This document shows positions 26,178-34,742 of a stretch of 64,000 bases of DNA, in pieces (positions within the stretch are counted from its first letter, which is position 1; each line of letters begins with the position of its first letter). This stretch comes from Burkholderia cepacia. GTDB lineage: Bacteria > Pseudomonadota > Gammaproteobacteria > Burkholderiales > Burkholderiaceae. Position numbers and translations under genes: made by a program. The notes beneath the pieces are model-generated. The model saw only the letters and a list, made by a program, of their open reading frames with translations, was not told the origin of the DNA and made no database searches. The DNA lies in contig NZ_LDWR01000038.1 in assembly GCF_001039005.1 (NCBI RefSeq), positions 1 through 64,000 of the forward strand. The letters run 5' to 3'.

Positions 26178-27140
26178 ATGGATCGCCAGACCGTCGCGCT
26201 GCTGGGCGGCACCGGCTTCATCGGCAGCCGGCTCGTCAATGCGCTGATCGACGCCGGCAAGCAGGTACGAATCGGCACGCGGCGGCGCGACCACGCGCGC
26301 CACCTGCAGATGCTGCCGGTCGAGATCGTCGAACTCGAGGCGCTCGACACGCGCACGCTCGCGCGCTTCGTCGCCGGTGCGCACGCGGCGATCAATCTCG
26401 TCGGCGTGCTGCACGGCGGCCGCGGCACGCCGTACGGGCCCGGTTTCGAGCGCGCGCATGTCGCGCTGCCGGCCGCGCTCGCGAGCGCCTGCGCCGAGGT
26501 CGGCGTGCGGCGCCTGCTGCACATGAGCGCGCTCGGCGCCGATTCGCGCGGCGCGAGCATGTACCAGCGCTCGAAGGGCGACGGCGAAGCGGCGCTGCAT
26601 GCGATCGCGGCGACCGATTCGCTCGCGCTGACGATCTTCCGTCCGTCGGTCGTGTTCGGCCCCGGCGACGCGTTCCTCAACACGTTCGCGAAGCTGCAGC
26701 GCACGGTGCCCGTGCTGCCGCTCGCGATGCCCGATGCGCAATTTCAGCCGGTGTTCGTCGGCGACGTCGTGCGCGCGTTCGTCAACACGCTCGATCTCGC
26801 GGCCGCGCACGGCAAGACCTACGAGCTCGGCGGCCCGACCGTCTATACGCTCGAGCAGCTGGTGCGTTATTGCGGCACGCTGGTCGGCCGGCAGGCGCGC
26901 ATCGTGCGGCTGCCCGACGCGCTCGCGCGGCTGCAGGCAAGCGTGTTCGAATGCCTGCCCGGCGAGCCCGTGATCACGCGCGACAATCTCGCGTCGATGT
27001 CGGTGCCGAACGTGCTGTCGGGGCCGCTCGCGCCGGAACTCGGGATCTCGCCCGCGAGTCTCGAAAGCATCGCACCCGCCTATCTCGGCAACGCCACGCA
27101 GCGGTCCCGGTTCGACTGGTTCCGCTCGCGTCGCCACTAG
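26178..27140 (+). CDS. NDUFA9-like NAD(P)-binding protein (extended/atypical SDR)
   Basis: Protein of 320 residues of the complex-I NDUFA9 subunit-like SDR family. The nucleotide-binding loop GGTGFIGS is at 10-17; the later LLHMSALGAD and TIFRPSVVFGPGD blocks are typical. The active-site Tyr/Lys appear as YQRSKGDGE. The bacterial function is not settled; the family binds NADP and is often linked to quinone or respiratory metabolism. The start ATG follows the ribosome site TAGGAG by seven bases, directly after a repeat element, so its natural upstream region has been displaced or replaced. Confidence 0.9.
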   Translation: MDRQTVALLGGTGFIGSRLVNALIDAGKQVRIGTRRRDHARHLQMLPVEIVELEALDTRTLARFVAGAHAAINLVGVLHGGRGTPYGPGFERAHVALPAALASACAEVGVRRLLHMSALGADSRGASMYQRSKGDGEAALHAIAATDSLALTIFRPSVVFGPGDAFLNTFAKLQRTVPVLPLAMPDAQFQPVFVGDVVRAFVNTLDLAAAHGKTYELGGPTVYTLEQLVRYCGTLVGRQARIVRLPDALARLQASVFECLPGEPVITRDNLASMSVPNVLSGPLAPELGISPASLESIAPAYLGNATQRSRFDWFRSRRH

Positions 27141-27204
27141 GCCCGCACGGGCGCCGTCATTCGGCACCGCTTTTTTTCACCTTCGCGTTTTCCGGAATAC
27201 CGTC

Positions 27205-27852
27205 ATGAAACTCGTCATTGGAGACAAGAACTACTCGTCGTGGTCGATGCGTCCGTGGCTGCTGCTCACGCATTTCGGCATCCCGTTCGACGAGATCGCG
27301 GTCGAGCTGCGCCGCGACGACACGACCGCGCGCATCCTCGAGTATTCGCCGACCGGCAAGGTGCCGTGCCTGGTCGACGACCACGGCGTCGCGATCTGGG
27401 ATTCGCTCGCGATCGCCGAGACGCTCGCCGAACGCTATCCGCAGTTTCCGATGTGGCCGGCCGACCCGCTCGAGCGCGTGCATGCACGCTGCGTCGCGGC
27501 CGAGATGCACGCGGGCTTCGCGGCGCTGCGCACGCAGATGGGCATGAACGTGCGCGCGTCGATGCCGGGGCGCGGCGCGACGCCCGACGCGCTCGCCGAC
27601 GTCGCGCGCATCGATGCGCTGTGGAGCGCATGCCTCGAAGCGTCGGGCGGGCCGTTCCTGTTCGGCGAATTCGGGATCGCCGACGCGATGTACGCGCCCG
27701 TCGTGATGCGCTTCAATACGTACGCGCCGGGCCTGTCGCCGGAAGCGGCCGGCTACGCGGCGCGCGTGACGGCGCTGCCGGCCGTCCAGCGCTGGATCGA
27801 CGCGGCGCGCCGCGAAACGACCGTGATCGCCGACTACGAGCCGACGCGATGA
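27205..27852 (+). CDS. Glutathione S-transferase family protein
   Basis: Protein of 215 residues with a thioredoxin-fold N-terminal domain (MKLVIGDKNYSSWSMRPWLL, including the likely catalytic Ser in the SSWSMRPW loop) and an all-helical C-terminal domain. The glutathione-binding element GKVPCLVDDHGVAIWDSLAI near 51-70 is clear. It belongs to a bacterial GST group close to YfcF-like and zeta-like enzymes; the substrate is unknown. Its stop overlaps the cca start (ATGA), so the two are translated from one message. Confidence 0.93.
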   Translation: MKLVIGDKNYSSWSMRPWLLLTHFGIPFDEIAVELRRDDTTARILEYSPTGKVPCLVDDHGVAIWDSLAIAETLAERYPQFPMWPADPLERVHARCVAAEMHAGFAALRTQMGMNVRASMPGRGATPDALADVARIDALWSACLEASGGPFLFGEFGIADAMYAPVVMRFNTYAPGLSPEAAGYAARVTALPAVQRWIDAARRETTVIADYEPTR

Positions 27853-29090
27853 ACATCTATGCGGTAGGCGGCGCGATCCGCGACGAATTGCTCGGCGTGC
27901 CCGTGCAGGACCGCGACTACGTGGTGGTGGGCGCGACGCCCGAGCAGATGGCCGCGCAGGGTTTCCGGCCGGTCGGCAAGGATTTCCCGGTGTTCCTGCA
28001 TCCGCAGACGCAGGAGGAGTACGCGCTGGCGCGCACCGAGCGCAAGACGGCGGCCGGCTATCACGGCTTCCAGTTCCACTACGCGCCGGACGTGACGCTC
28101 GACGAGGATCTCGCGCGGCGCGACCTGACGATCAACGCGATGGCGCGCGAGGTGAGCCCGGAAGGTGTGCTGGTCGGGCCCGTGATCGATCCGTTCGACG
28201 GGCAGGCCGACCTGCGTGCGCGCGTGTTCCGGCACGTGAGCGACGCGTTCGTCGAGGATCCGGTGCGGATCCTGCGCATTGCGCGCTTCGCCGCGCGGTT
28301 CGCGGATTTCACGGTCGCGGACGAAACGCTCGCGCTGATGCGCCGGATGGTCGACGCGGGCGAGGTCGACGCGCTCGTGCCCGAACGCGTGTGGCAGGAA
28401 ATCGCGCGCGGGCTGATGGAGGCGAAGCCGTCGCGGATGTTCGCGGTGCTGCGCGAGTGCGGCGCGCTCGCGCGCATCCTGCCCGAAGTCGATGCGCTGT
28501 GGGGCGTGCCGCAACGCGCCGACTACCACCCGGAAGTCGATACGGGCGTGCACGTGATGATGGTCGTCGACTATGCGGCGAAGCAGGGTTATTCGCTGCC
28601 GGTGCGCTTCGCGGCGCTCACGCACGATCTTGGCAAGGCCACGACGCCCGCGGATGTGCTGCCGCGCCACGTCGGCCACGAAGGCCGCAGCGTCGACCTG
28701 CTCAAGCCGTTGTGCGAGCGGCTGCGCGTGCCGAACGAATGCCGCGATCTCGCGCTGGTGGTCGCGCGCGAGCACGGCAACCTGCATCGCGTGATGGAGA
28801 TGGGCGCGGCGGCGCTGGTGCGGCTGTTCGAGCGTAGCGACGCGCTGCGCAAGCCCGCGCGTTTCGCCGAAATGCTGCAGGCATGCGAATCGGATGCGCG
28901 CGGGCGGCTCGGGCTCGACACGCAGCCGTATCCGCAGGCCGAGCGGCTGCGCGTGGCGCTCGCGGCCGCGCGCAGCGTCGATGCCGGCGCGATCGCGCGC
29001 GGTATCGGCACCGAGGCGGAGAAGATCAAGGATGCCGTGCATCGCGCGCGGATCCAGGCCGTCGCGCAGGCGCTCGAGATCGGCGAATAA
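27849..29090 (+). CDS. cca: CCA tRNA nucleotidyltransferase (multifunctional CCA protein)
   Basis: Enzyme of 413 residues that adds or repairs the 3'-CCA end of tRNA in the cytosol. The N-terminal class II nucleotidyltransferase head shows AVGGAIRDELLG and RDYVVVGATPEQM; the RRDLTINAMA block and the flexible neck follow. An HD domain is present (FAALTHDLGKATTP), as in the gamma-proteobacterial-type enzyme with extra phosphatase/phosphodiesterase activity. Length is normal. It overlaps the GST gene by four bases, an unexpected pairing that is probably just compact packing. Confidence 0.96.
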   Translation: MNIYAVGGAIRDELLGVPVQDRDYVVVGATPEQMAAQGFRPVGKDFPVFLHPQTQEEYALARTERKTAAGYHGFQFHYAPDVTLDEDLARRDLTINAMAREVSPEGVLVGPVIDPFDGQADLRARVFRHVSDAFVEDPVRILRIARFAARFADFTVADETLALMRRMVDAGEVDALVPERVWQEIARGLMEAKPSRMFAVLRECGALARILPEVDALWGVPQRADYHPEVDTGVHVMMVVDYAAKQGYSLPVRFAALTHDLGKATTPADVLPRHVGHEGRSVDLLKPLCERLRVPNECRDLALVVAREHGNLHRVMEMGAAALVRLFERSDALRKPARFAEMLQACESDARGRLGLDTQPYPQAERLRVALAAARSVDAGAIARGIGTEAEKIKDAVHRARIQAVAQALEIGE

Positions 29091-29120
29091 GGACGGGCGG
29101 CACGCGCCCGCAAGCCGCCG

Positions 29121-29906
29121 TTACGACTTCTTGCGCGCGGCCGCCTTGCGGGCCGGGGTGGCGGCAGCCGGGCGTTTGCCGGCGGTGGCGCGCGGCTTTG
29201 CCGATGCCTTCTTTTTTTCCACCGTGCTGGCCGGCCGTGCCGCGCCGGCGTCGCGCTTGCGTTTCGGCGCCGGCTCGCGGCGGCTCACGTGCGGCTCGCC
29301 CGGCGCCGGCTGCCTGATTTCCATCGTCGCGGATACGAATTCGGCGCAGCTGTCGTCGAACAGCGGCAGCGTGCCGACCGCGATCAGCTCGGCGGGCCCG
29401 TCGCCCACGTTGGCGACGCGATGCCGCTTGCGCGCGTCGAAGTGCAGCGAGTCGCCGGGCGACAGCGGGTAATCCTTCTTGCCGACCGTGTAGCAGATGC
29501 GGCCGGTCAGCACGTACACGAATTCGTCGCCGCCGTGCGACACCCATTCCGAGCGATAGCCTTCCATCATCCGCACCTTGACCGCGTTGATCAGGCTGCC
29601 GTCGAACGTGGTGGAGAGCCGTTCGTACCACTGCGACGTGCTGTCGACCGCGTATGGCTCGCGGCTGCCCGCGTGCGAATCGGGCTGCGCCTGGCGCGGC
29701 TGGTCGATCAGCGCGCCGAGCGGCACGTCCAGCGCTTTCGCGACGTTGACGAGCGACGACAGGGAGATGCCCGTGAGATGGCGCTCGACCTGGGACAGGA
29801 ACCCGACCGACAGCTTCGCTTCGGTCGCGACTTCCAGCAGCGTCTTCTTCGCTTCCCGGCGCAGGCGGCGAATGCGCTGGCCGATACGCATGATGTCTGA
29901 ATCCAT
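29121..29906 (-). CDS. XRE-family regulator with cupin domain and histone-like tail
   Basis: Transcription factor of 261 residues. An N-terminal helix-turn-helix of the XRE type (about 8-62, KLSVGFLSQVERHLTG) is followed by a small-molecule-binding cupin (about 90-190, SHGGDEFVYVLTGR and LSPGDSLHFDARKRHR), the PuuR-like layout. Unusually, the last ~55 residues are rich in Lys, Arg, Ala and Pro (KKKASAKPRATAGKRPAAA), like a histone-H1 or AlgP tail. The ATG giving MDSDIMRIG is chosen. It is divergent from the M24 peptidase across 430 bases with repeated ATTTTAG boxes, so it may regulate that gene. Confidence 0.9.
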   Translation of the reverse strand: MDSDIMRIGQRIRRLRREAKKTLLEVATEAKLSVGFLSQVERHLTGISLSSLVNVAKALDVPLGALIDQPRQAQPDSHAGSREPYAVDSTSQWYERLSTTFDGSLINAVKVRMMEGYRSEWVSHGGDEFVYVLTGRICYTVGKKDYPLSPGDSLHFDARKRHRVANVGDGPAELIAVGTLPLFDDSCAEFVSATMEIRQPAPGEPHVSRREPAPKRKRDAGAARPASTVEKKKASAKPRATAGKRPAAATPARKAAARKKS

Positions 29907-30336
29907 GAATCTCTTTCGTGGCAACGAGTCGGGAGGCGAGCGGAGGGGCGGTGCAGTCGCCGGGAAGCTGGGTTCCGCGAATCGCACGAAGCACGGCCGT
30001 CGGGACGCCGATGCCGGCGCATTGTACCGCGCGGTTTGGCCGCGCGAAGCCGCGTTGCGCGGGCCTGCGGCACCGTGCCGCCGATTTTAGTCCTACGAAA
30101 ATTTTAGCTTGACCTCAATTTCCGCCTGCTCTAGATTCTGTCGCGAGCATCAAACAAAGTTAAGTGAGACAAAAATTTCCGCGGACCTGCCGCTGGCACA
30201 GCCCGGCGGCCCGGCGACGTGCAGTGCCGCGCGTCGTCCGCGCAGCGGTGCCGTGTCGCGTCACGCCTGTTTCAGGCATGCGCCCCGCCGCGTCGCACCG
30301 CCGACCGCCGACAACAATGAATAACGTGGGCATCCG
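29907..30336. other. Divergent regulatory region between the XRE-cupin regulator and the M24 peptidase
   Basis: No gene. It holds a good plus-strand promoter (30109-30137) and, overlapping its upstream side, two ATTTTAG boxes (30084-30090, 30101-30107) around AAAATTTT. The remaining GC-rich sequence shows nothing I can interpret. Confidence 0.55.
30109..30137 (+). promoter_or_regulatory. Sigma-70 promoter of the M24 peptidase gene
   Basis: TTGACC at 30109-30114 and TAGATT at 30132-30137 with the ideal 17-base spacer. ATTTTAG repeats directly upstream could be the site of the divergent XRE-cupin regulator. The leader would be about 190 bases. Confidence 0.6.
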
Positions 30337-32187
30337 ATGATCGATCGACTGCAATACAACTTCTCCGGCCTTCCCCCGTACGACGCGTCCGTCGCCGACA
30401 CGCAGGCCGGCCTGGCACGCCTGCTCGACGCCGCGCGGCTCGACGCGGTGGTGGTCACGTCGCAGGACGAATACGTCACCGAGTACCTGCCGCGCAGCAA
30501 CAACCCGCGCTACGCGCTGTCGGGCTTCGACGGTTCGGCCGGCTGCGGGATCTTCCTGAGTGCGGCGACCGCGCAGGCGCTCGGCGTGCCGCCGTTCGTG
30601 CTGTTCGTCGACGGCCGTTATCACTTTCAGGCCGACCAGCAATGCGATCCGGCGCGCGTGCGCATCGAGAAGCTCGGGATGGGCGTGACGATCTGGCAGG
30701 CGCTGGCCGACTGGCTGGTCGCGCACGCGAGCCGGCTCGCCCGGGTCGGCTACGACGCGCTGCGGGTCAGCGTCGCGCAGCGCGACCGGCTGTTCGAGCA
30801 GGCGCAGGCCGCGGGGCTGGACTGGACGAGCTTCGCCGAGCGCGAGATCGATCGTGCGATCGCGCTGCCGGGCTGGGTCGTCGAACGGCCGATTTTCGAA
30901 CTGCCGGAATCGATGACGGGCCTGAGCGTCGCGCAGAATCTCGACACGCTGAACCGCAAGCTCGCCGCGCATACCGGCGCGGCGGACGGCAAGACCGCGT
31001 TCTTCTCGTGCGCGTCGGACGATCTCGCGTATCTGCTGAACAGCCGCGGTTATCACATCCCGAACGCATCGTCGCACCTCGGCTTCCTGTTCGCGGTCGG
31101 CGGGCAGGTCGCGCTGTTCCTGCCGGAAGGCTGCGACCGCTGCGACGTCACGCTCGCGTCGTATCCGGCGCTGCACGTGATCCGGCGCGATGTCGCGGCG
31201 CTCGCGCGCTTTCTCGCGCAGTTCGCGGTCGATCACGTGTGCTACGGCTTCGAATCGGTGAATTGCGCGCTCGTCGATGCAGTGAGCCGCGTGTGGCCGC
31301 AGGCGCGGCATGCCGACTTCAACCCGGTCGAGGCGATGCGGGCCGCCAAGACGCCGGCGGTGCTCGACCGGTTCCGCGACGCGTTCGCGCGCAGTTCCGC
31401 GGCGATCGCCGAGACGATGCGCTGGGCGAAGACCGGCGAGCCCGGCGCGCGCCACACCGAATACGACCTGGCGCGCACGATCAACGATGCGTACGGCGCG
31501 CGCTCGGCAGTGGCGTTGACGTTTCCGTCGATCGCGGCGAACGGCGCGAACAGCGCGTTCGCGCATTACACGGCGGCGAGCGCCGACGTCGAGCTGACGG
31601 AAGGCGAGCTCGTGCTGCTCGATAGCGGCGCGTACTACGAAGCCGGTTTCGCGACGGACTGCACGCGTGTCGTGCTGCGCCGGGCGCACGCGGATACGGT
31701 CGCACAGCCGTGGCAGCGCGAGATCTACACGGTCGCGCTGAAGGCCTGCATCAAGGGGCTCGTCACGCGCTTTCCGAGCACGGCGACGGGCGGCGACGTC
31801 GATGCGGTCGTGCGGCAGGTGTGCCTCGACCATGGCCACGATTTCGGTCACGGCACCGGGCACGGCGTCGGCATTCACGTGCACGAGGGCGGCGTGCGGT
31901 TCGCGCCGGGCGCGAAGTACGGGCTGGTGCCGAACGCGGTGATCTCGGTGGAGCCGGGTATCTACGTGCAGGGCAAGGGCGGCGTGCGGATCGAGAACAT
32001 CGTGATCATCCGGCCGGACGAAACGCAGCCGGACACGGTGACGTTCGAGAACATCGTGACGGTCGGTTACGACTGGGACCTGATCGATCTCGACCTGCTG
32101 AACGACGACGAGCGCGCGTACCTGCGCGACTACGAGCGGCTGTGTGCGGAGCGCGGCACGCAGGTGACGGCGTGCCCGCTGCTGTAA
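30337..32187 (+). CDS. Aminopeptidase P family protein (M24B Xaa-Pro peptidase)
   Basis: Cytosolic metallopeptidase of 616 residues, predicted to remove an N-terminal residue preceding proline. Two creatinase-like N-terminal domains (about 1-320) precede the pita-bread catalytic domain. The dinuclear-metal ligands appear in order: Asp in LLDSGAYYEAGFATD, Asp in TDCTRV, His in GHGTGHGVG, Glu in VEPGIY and Glu in GGVRIENIV. The length matches the long three-domain form found in many bacteria and eukaryotes. It has its own promoter and is divergent from an XRE-cupin regulator. Confidence 0.95.
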   Translation: MIDRLQYNFSGLPPYDASVADTQAGLARLLDAARLDAVVVTSQDEYVTEYLPRSNNPRYALSGFDGSAGCGIFLSAATAQALGVPPFVLFVDGRYHFQADQQCDPARVRIEKLGMGVTIWQALADWLVAHASRLARVGYDALRVSVAQRDRLFEQAQAAGLDWTSFAEREIDRAIALPGWVVERPIFELPESMTGLSVAQNLDTLNRKLAAHTGAADGKTAFFSCASDDLAYLLNSRGYHIPNASSHLGFLFAVGGQVALFLPEGCDRCDVTLASYPALHVIRRDVAALARFLAQFAVDHVCYGFESVNCALVDAVSRVWPQARHADFNPVEAMRAAKTPAVLDRFRDAFARSSAAIAETMRWAKTGEPGARHTEYDLARTINDAYGARSAVALTFPSIAANGANSAFAHYTAASADVELTEGELVLLDSGAYYEAGFATDCTRVVLRRAHADTVAQPWQREIYTVALKACIKGLVTRFPSTATGGDVDAVVRQVCLDHGHDFGHGTGHGVGIHVHEGGVRFAPGAKYGLVPNAVISVEPGIYVQGKGGVRIENIVIIRPDETQPDTVTFENIVTVGYDWDLIDLDLLNDDERAYLRDYERLCAERGTQVTACPLL

Positions 32188-32192
32188 GCGGT

Positions 32193-32266
32193 GCGGGCGG
32201 CGTCGGCCGCCCGCGGTCCGCCGGTCATCGGTGACCGATCATCCGAGCCGGATCAGGATCCGGCTC
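32193..32266. terminator. Hairpin cluster between convergent genes, likely bidirectional termination
   Basis: Three hairpins in a row: GCGGGCGGC/GCCGCCCGC (32193-32214), CGGTCA/TGACCG (32222-32237) and a 10-bp stem GAGCCGGATC/GATCCGGCTC (32245-32266). No long T tract follows. They sit exactly between the convergent M24 peptidase and esterase genes. Confidence 0.5.
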
Positions 32267-32270
32267 CATT

Positions 32271-33620
32271 TCAATCCAGCAACCGCGCGCGCACGAACGG
32301 CGTGATCCGCTCGGCGAGCCACGCGTGCGTGCGCGTCGACGGGTGCAGCGTGTCCCAGAACACGAAGCGCGCCGGGTCGCGGCAGTCCGCGCGCGGCGTC
32401 TGCGCGGCCATATAGGTGAACGACGACGGCTTCGGGATGTCGAGGCACGAGCGCTTCGCATCGTCGAAGCCGTATTGCGCGGGGCGGCTCAGCAGATCGT
32501 CGAACGGCGCGTACGCATCGAACACCTCGAGCCGCAGCGTTGCGCCGTAGCGGGCCCGGACGGCGACGGCCGCGTCGGCGAGCCGCTGGTTGTAGTCCTT
32601 GACCTGCGCGGCGACGCTGGCGGTGTCGGTGCGCGTCGCGAACACCGGCGCGCGCGACACGTCCGGCAGCGTGATGAGCAGGATGCGCGTGGCACCAGCC
32701 GCGGCGAGCCGCTCGAGACTGTCGCGGACCGCGTTCGCCGCCTGCTCGGGCGTGCGGCCGTAGTTCACCAGATCGTTGCCGCCCGCGAACACCACGAACA
32801 GCGTATTGGCGGGCCGGTAATTCGGCGCGCGATCCATGTATTCACGCCACGAGTCGACCTCCTGCACCAGGCCCGGCACGACGAGGTGCTGGTCGGTCGC
32901 CGCGCCGCCGATTGCCCAGTTGTAGAACGGCAGCCGCAGCGCGTTCGCGACGTATTCGGCCCACACCGGCCCGTTGCTGAAGCGGCCGGCGTGCCAGCTC
33001 GTGCCGTTCGGCAGCTTCCACTGGCTCGCGTTGAACATGTTCTGCGTGTCGGACAGGCTGTCGCCGAACACGATCAGCTTGTTGACCCGCGCGTCCTGCT
33101 GCGCGGCGTCGATCGTCCAGACCGTGTAGTTGAACGACAGCGTGTTGTTGGCCGCGACCGCCTGCGTCAGGTTCGCGCGGATGCCGCGCGCGGCGAGCGT
33201 CTGGCGGCAGACGTCGGCGAGCGTGTCCTGCGTCGTCGCGCTGTAGAACATGTTCTTCCACTGCGTGATGCCGTCCGCCCACCAGTAGCCGGGCACGCGA
33301 TACCAGTCGCCGCCCGACGGATCGCGCGCCCACTCGTAGGTCGCCTCGGGCTTGAGCGGATCGTCGCTGATCCGGTACCAGCAGCGCAGGTAGGTGTAGG
33401 TGTCGCTGCCGCGCGATGCGGCGCGCGGCGCCCTGCCGGGCGGAGTGGAAACCGGTGCCGCGAGCGGGCCGGCCGGCGACAGCGTCATGTCGCCGGTCGG
33501 CGTCGGCAGCGGGGCCGGGGCCGGGGCGCCCAGCGCGAGCGACGCGGTGAAGGTCAGTGCGGCGCCGAGCGTGGCGACGGCGGCCTGACGGCGTGCGAAT
33601 TCAAAACGGGAATGATGCAT
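32271..33620 (-). CDS. Secreted SGNH/GDSL lipase/esterase
   Basis: Exported hydrolase of 449 residues. A signal peptide spans about the first 31 residues (Arg-rich n-region, hydrophobic core, ALGA end). A Pro-rich linker and a Trp/Tyr-rich region of ~150 residues precede the SGNH domain. The catalytic Ser sits in FGDSLSDTQN, the oxyanion Gly/Asn in VFAGGNDL, and the Asp-His pair in FWDTLHPSTRTH near the C-terminus. This is the layout of PlaA/GCAT-type phospholipases and acyltransferases, so lysophospholipids or host lipids are plausible substrates. It is monocistronic. Confidence 0.92.
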   Translation of the reverse strand: MHHSRFEFARRQAAVATLGAALTFTASLALGAPAPAPLPTPTGDMTLSPAGPLAAPVSTPPGRAPRAASRGSDTYTYLRCWYRISDDPLKPEATYEWARDPSGGDWYRVPGYWWADGITQWKNMFYSATTQDTLADVCRQTLAARGIRANLTQAVAANNTLSFNYTVWTIDAAQQDARVNKLIVFGDSLSDTQNMFNASQWKLPNGTSWHAGRFSNGPVWAEYVANALRLPFYNWAIGGAATDQHLVVPGLVQEVDSWREYMDRAPNYRPANTLFVVFAGGNDLVNYGRTPEQAANAVRDSLERLAAAGATRILLITLPDVSRAPVFATRTDTASVAAQVKDYNQRLADAAVAVRARYGATLRLEVFDAYAPFDDLLSRPAQYGFDDAKRSCLDIPKPSSFTYMAAQTPRADCRDPARFVFWDTLHPSTRTHAWLAERITPFVRARLLD

Positions 33621-33780
33621 CGATGCCCTCCGATCTGTTGTAGTTGGATCAGGCAGCGCGGCTGCGCTGCCGCGTATCGGGGGGACGGTTGCGCCGGGCT
33701 GGAGCCCGGTCTGTCGAAGTGGAATTCGGGGTGAAGCGGGTGAAGCGGCGGCGGACCGGGCTGCGGGCCGCCGCGGGGCG

Positions 33781-34221
33781 TCAGCGCGTCAGCGCCGACA
33801 CGCGTCCGTCGGGGCCGTAGACGCCGGCCGGCGCGGGCGCCGAGCGCAGCACCGCGAGGGCGCGCTCGTTGTAGTCCATCCGGATCCGGATCAGCATGCC
33901 GTTGTTCGCGTTGGCCTGGCGCGCGCGTTCGGCGGCCTGTTGCAGCAGTTGCCAGCGGCCGGCGAGACGCGCATCGCGCTCGGCGGCCTGGTCCATCCCT
34001 TTCTTGCCGGACGGAAAGCCGAGTGCGGAAAGCTGCGTGTCGCGCGTGCGTTCGAGCTGCGCGAGCCGGTCGATCAGCGCGCTTTTCTTCTCGACGATTC
34101 CGGGCAGCATCTCGAGCGGCTCGGCCGTCGTCAGCGCCTTTTCCTCGTAGACGAGCAGGGACGCGAACGCCTCGACCGTCGCGTGTTCGTCGTTGACCGT
34201 GGCCAGCAGCTCTTCTCTCAT
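33781..34221 (-). CDS. flgN: Flagellar export chaperone FlgN
   Basis: All-helical protein of 146 residues matching FlgN, the cytosolic chaperone that keeps the hook-associated proteins FlgK and FlgL ready for export. Identification rests on size, heptad-like helical content (LIDRLAQLERTRDTQLSALG) and position 76 bases downstream of flgM in a flgM-flgN operon. Both clients, flgK and flgL, are encoded in this window at 45-48 kb. Expression should follow the FliA promoter upstream of flgM. Confidence 0.88.
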   Translation of the reverse strand: MREELLATVNDEHATVEAFASLLVYEEKALTTAEPLEMLPGIVEKKSALIDRLAQLERTRDTQLSALGFPSGKKGMDQAAERDARLAGRWQLLQQAAERARQANANNGMLIRIRMDYNERALAVLRSAPAPAGVYGPDGRVSALTR

Positions 34222-34297
34222 CGCGTCATGCTCGTCGCGCCGGTGCGCGGGGTGCGGCGCGCCGGCAAACCGGGGGACCGGCCGCGAGGCGGCCGGC

Positions 34298-34624
34298 TCA
34301 GCTGCCCGGGCGCTGCTGCTGCAGCAGCTCGCGGGCGGTATTCAATACGCCGTCGGCAATCTTGTTCGCGTCGATCGTCAGCGTGCCGTTGTTCAGCGCG
34401 TCCTTGATCGACTGGACCAGGCCCGTGTCGATATCGGCGCCGCCGGACGCGGATACCGAGCGCAACTGGCCGGACAGACCCGACAGATTCACGCTCGTGT
34501 CGCCGCCGGTCGATCCTGCATCGGCCGCCTGCGCGGACGACGGGGCCGCGCCGGATTGCGCACGGGTCGCGCCGTTGCCGGTCGGCGCGAGGGGGCTCGG
34601 GTTCGGAGTGGAATCGATCTTCAC
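34298..34624 (-). CDS. flgM: Anti-sigma-28 factor FlgM
   Basis: Small protein of 108 residues that holds FliA inactive until the hook is complete and FlgM is exported. It begins at a GTG giving MKIDSTPNPSP; the AGGA ribosome site lies a few bases upstream and the KIDS start is a FlgM hallmark. The N-terminal half is disordered and Ala/Ser/Thr-rich; the C-terminal half (DTGLVQSIKDALNNGTL, IADGVLNTARELLQQQ) is the FliA-binding helical part. It is preceded by a strong FliA-type promoter, giving the classic autoregulatory loop. Confidence 0.93.
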   Translation of the reverse strand: MKIDSTPNPSPLAPTGNGATRAQSGAAPSSAQAADAGSTGGDTSVNLSGLSGQLRSVSASGGADIDTGLVQSIKDALNNGTLTIDANKIADGVLNTARELLQQQRPGS

Positions 34625-34652
34625 GATGGGTTTCCTGTTCGGTATGACCCAG

Positions 34653-34679
34653 ATAACGGCCGGGTCGGCCCGAACTTTA
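34653..34679 (-). promoter_or_regulatory. Sigma-28 (FliA) promoter of flgMN
   Basis: On the minus strand TAAAGTTC (34672-34679), an 11-base spacer, then GCCGTTAT (34653-34660). This matches the FliA consensus TAAAGTTT-N11-GCCGATAA at 14 of 16 positions. It ends 28 bases before the flgM start codon. Confidence 0.85.
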
Positions 34680-34742
34680 GCATCGTGAGCCCGAAATTCT
34701 CCGAATAAACAATTCTTTGCAATCTTGCGGCGATATCCGTCC

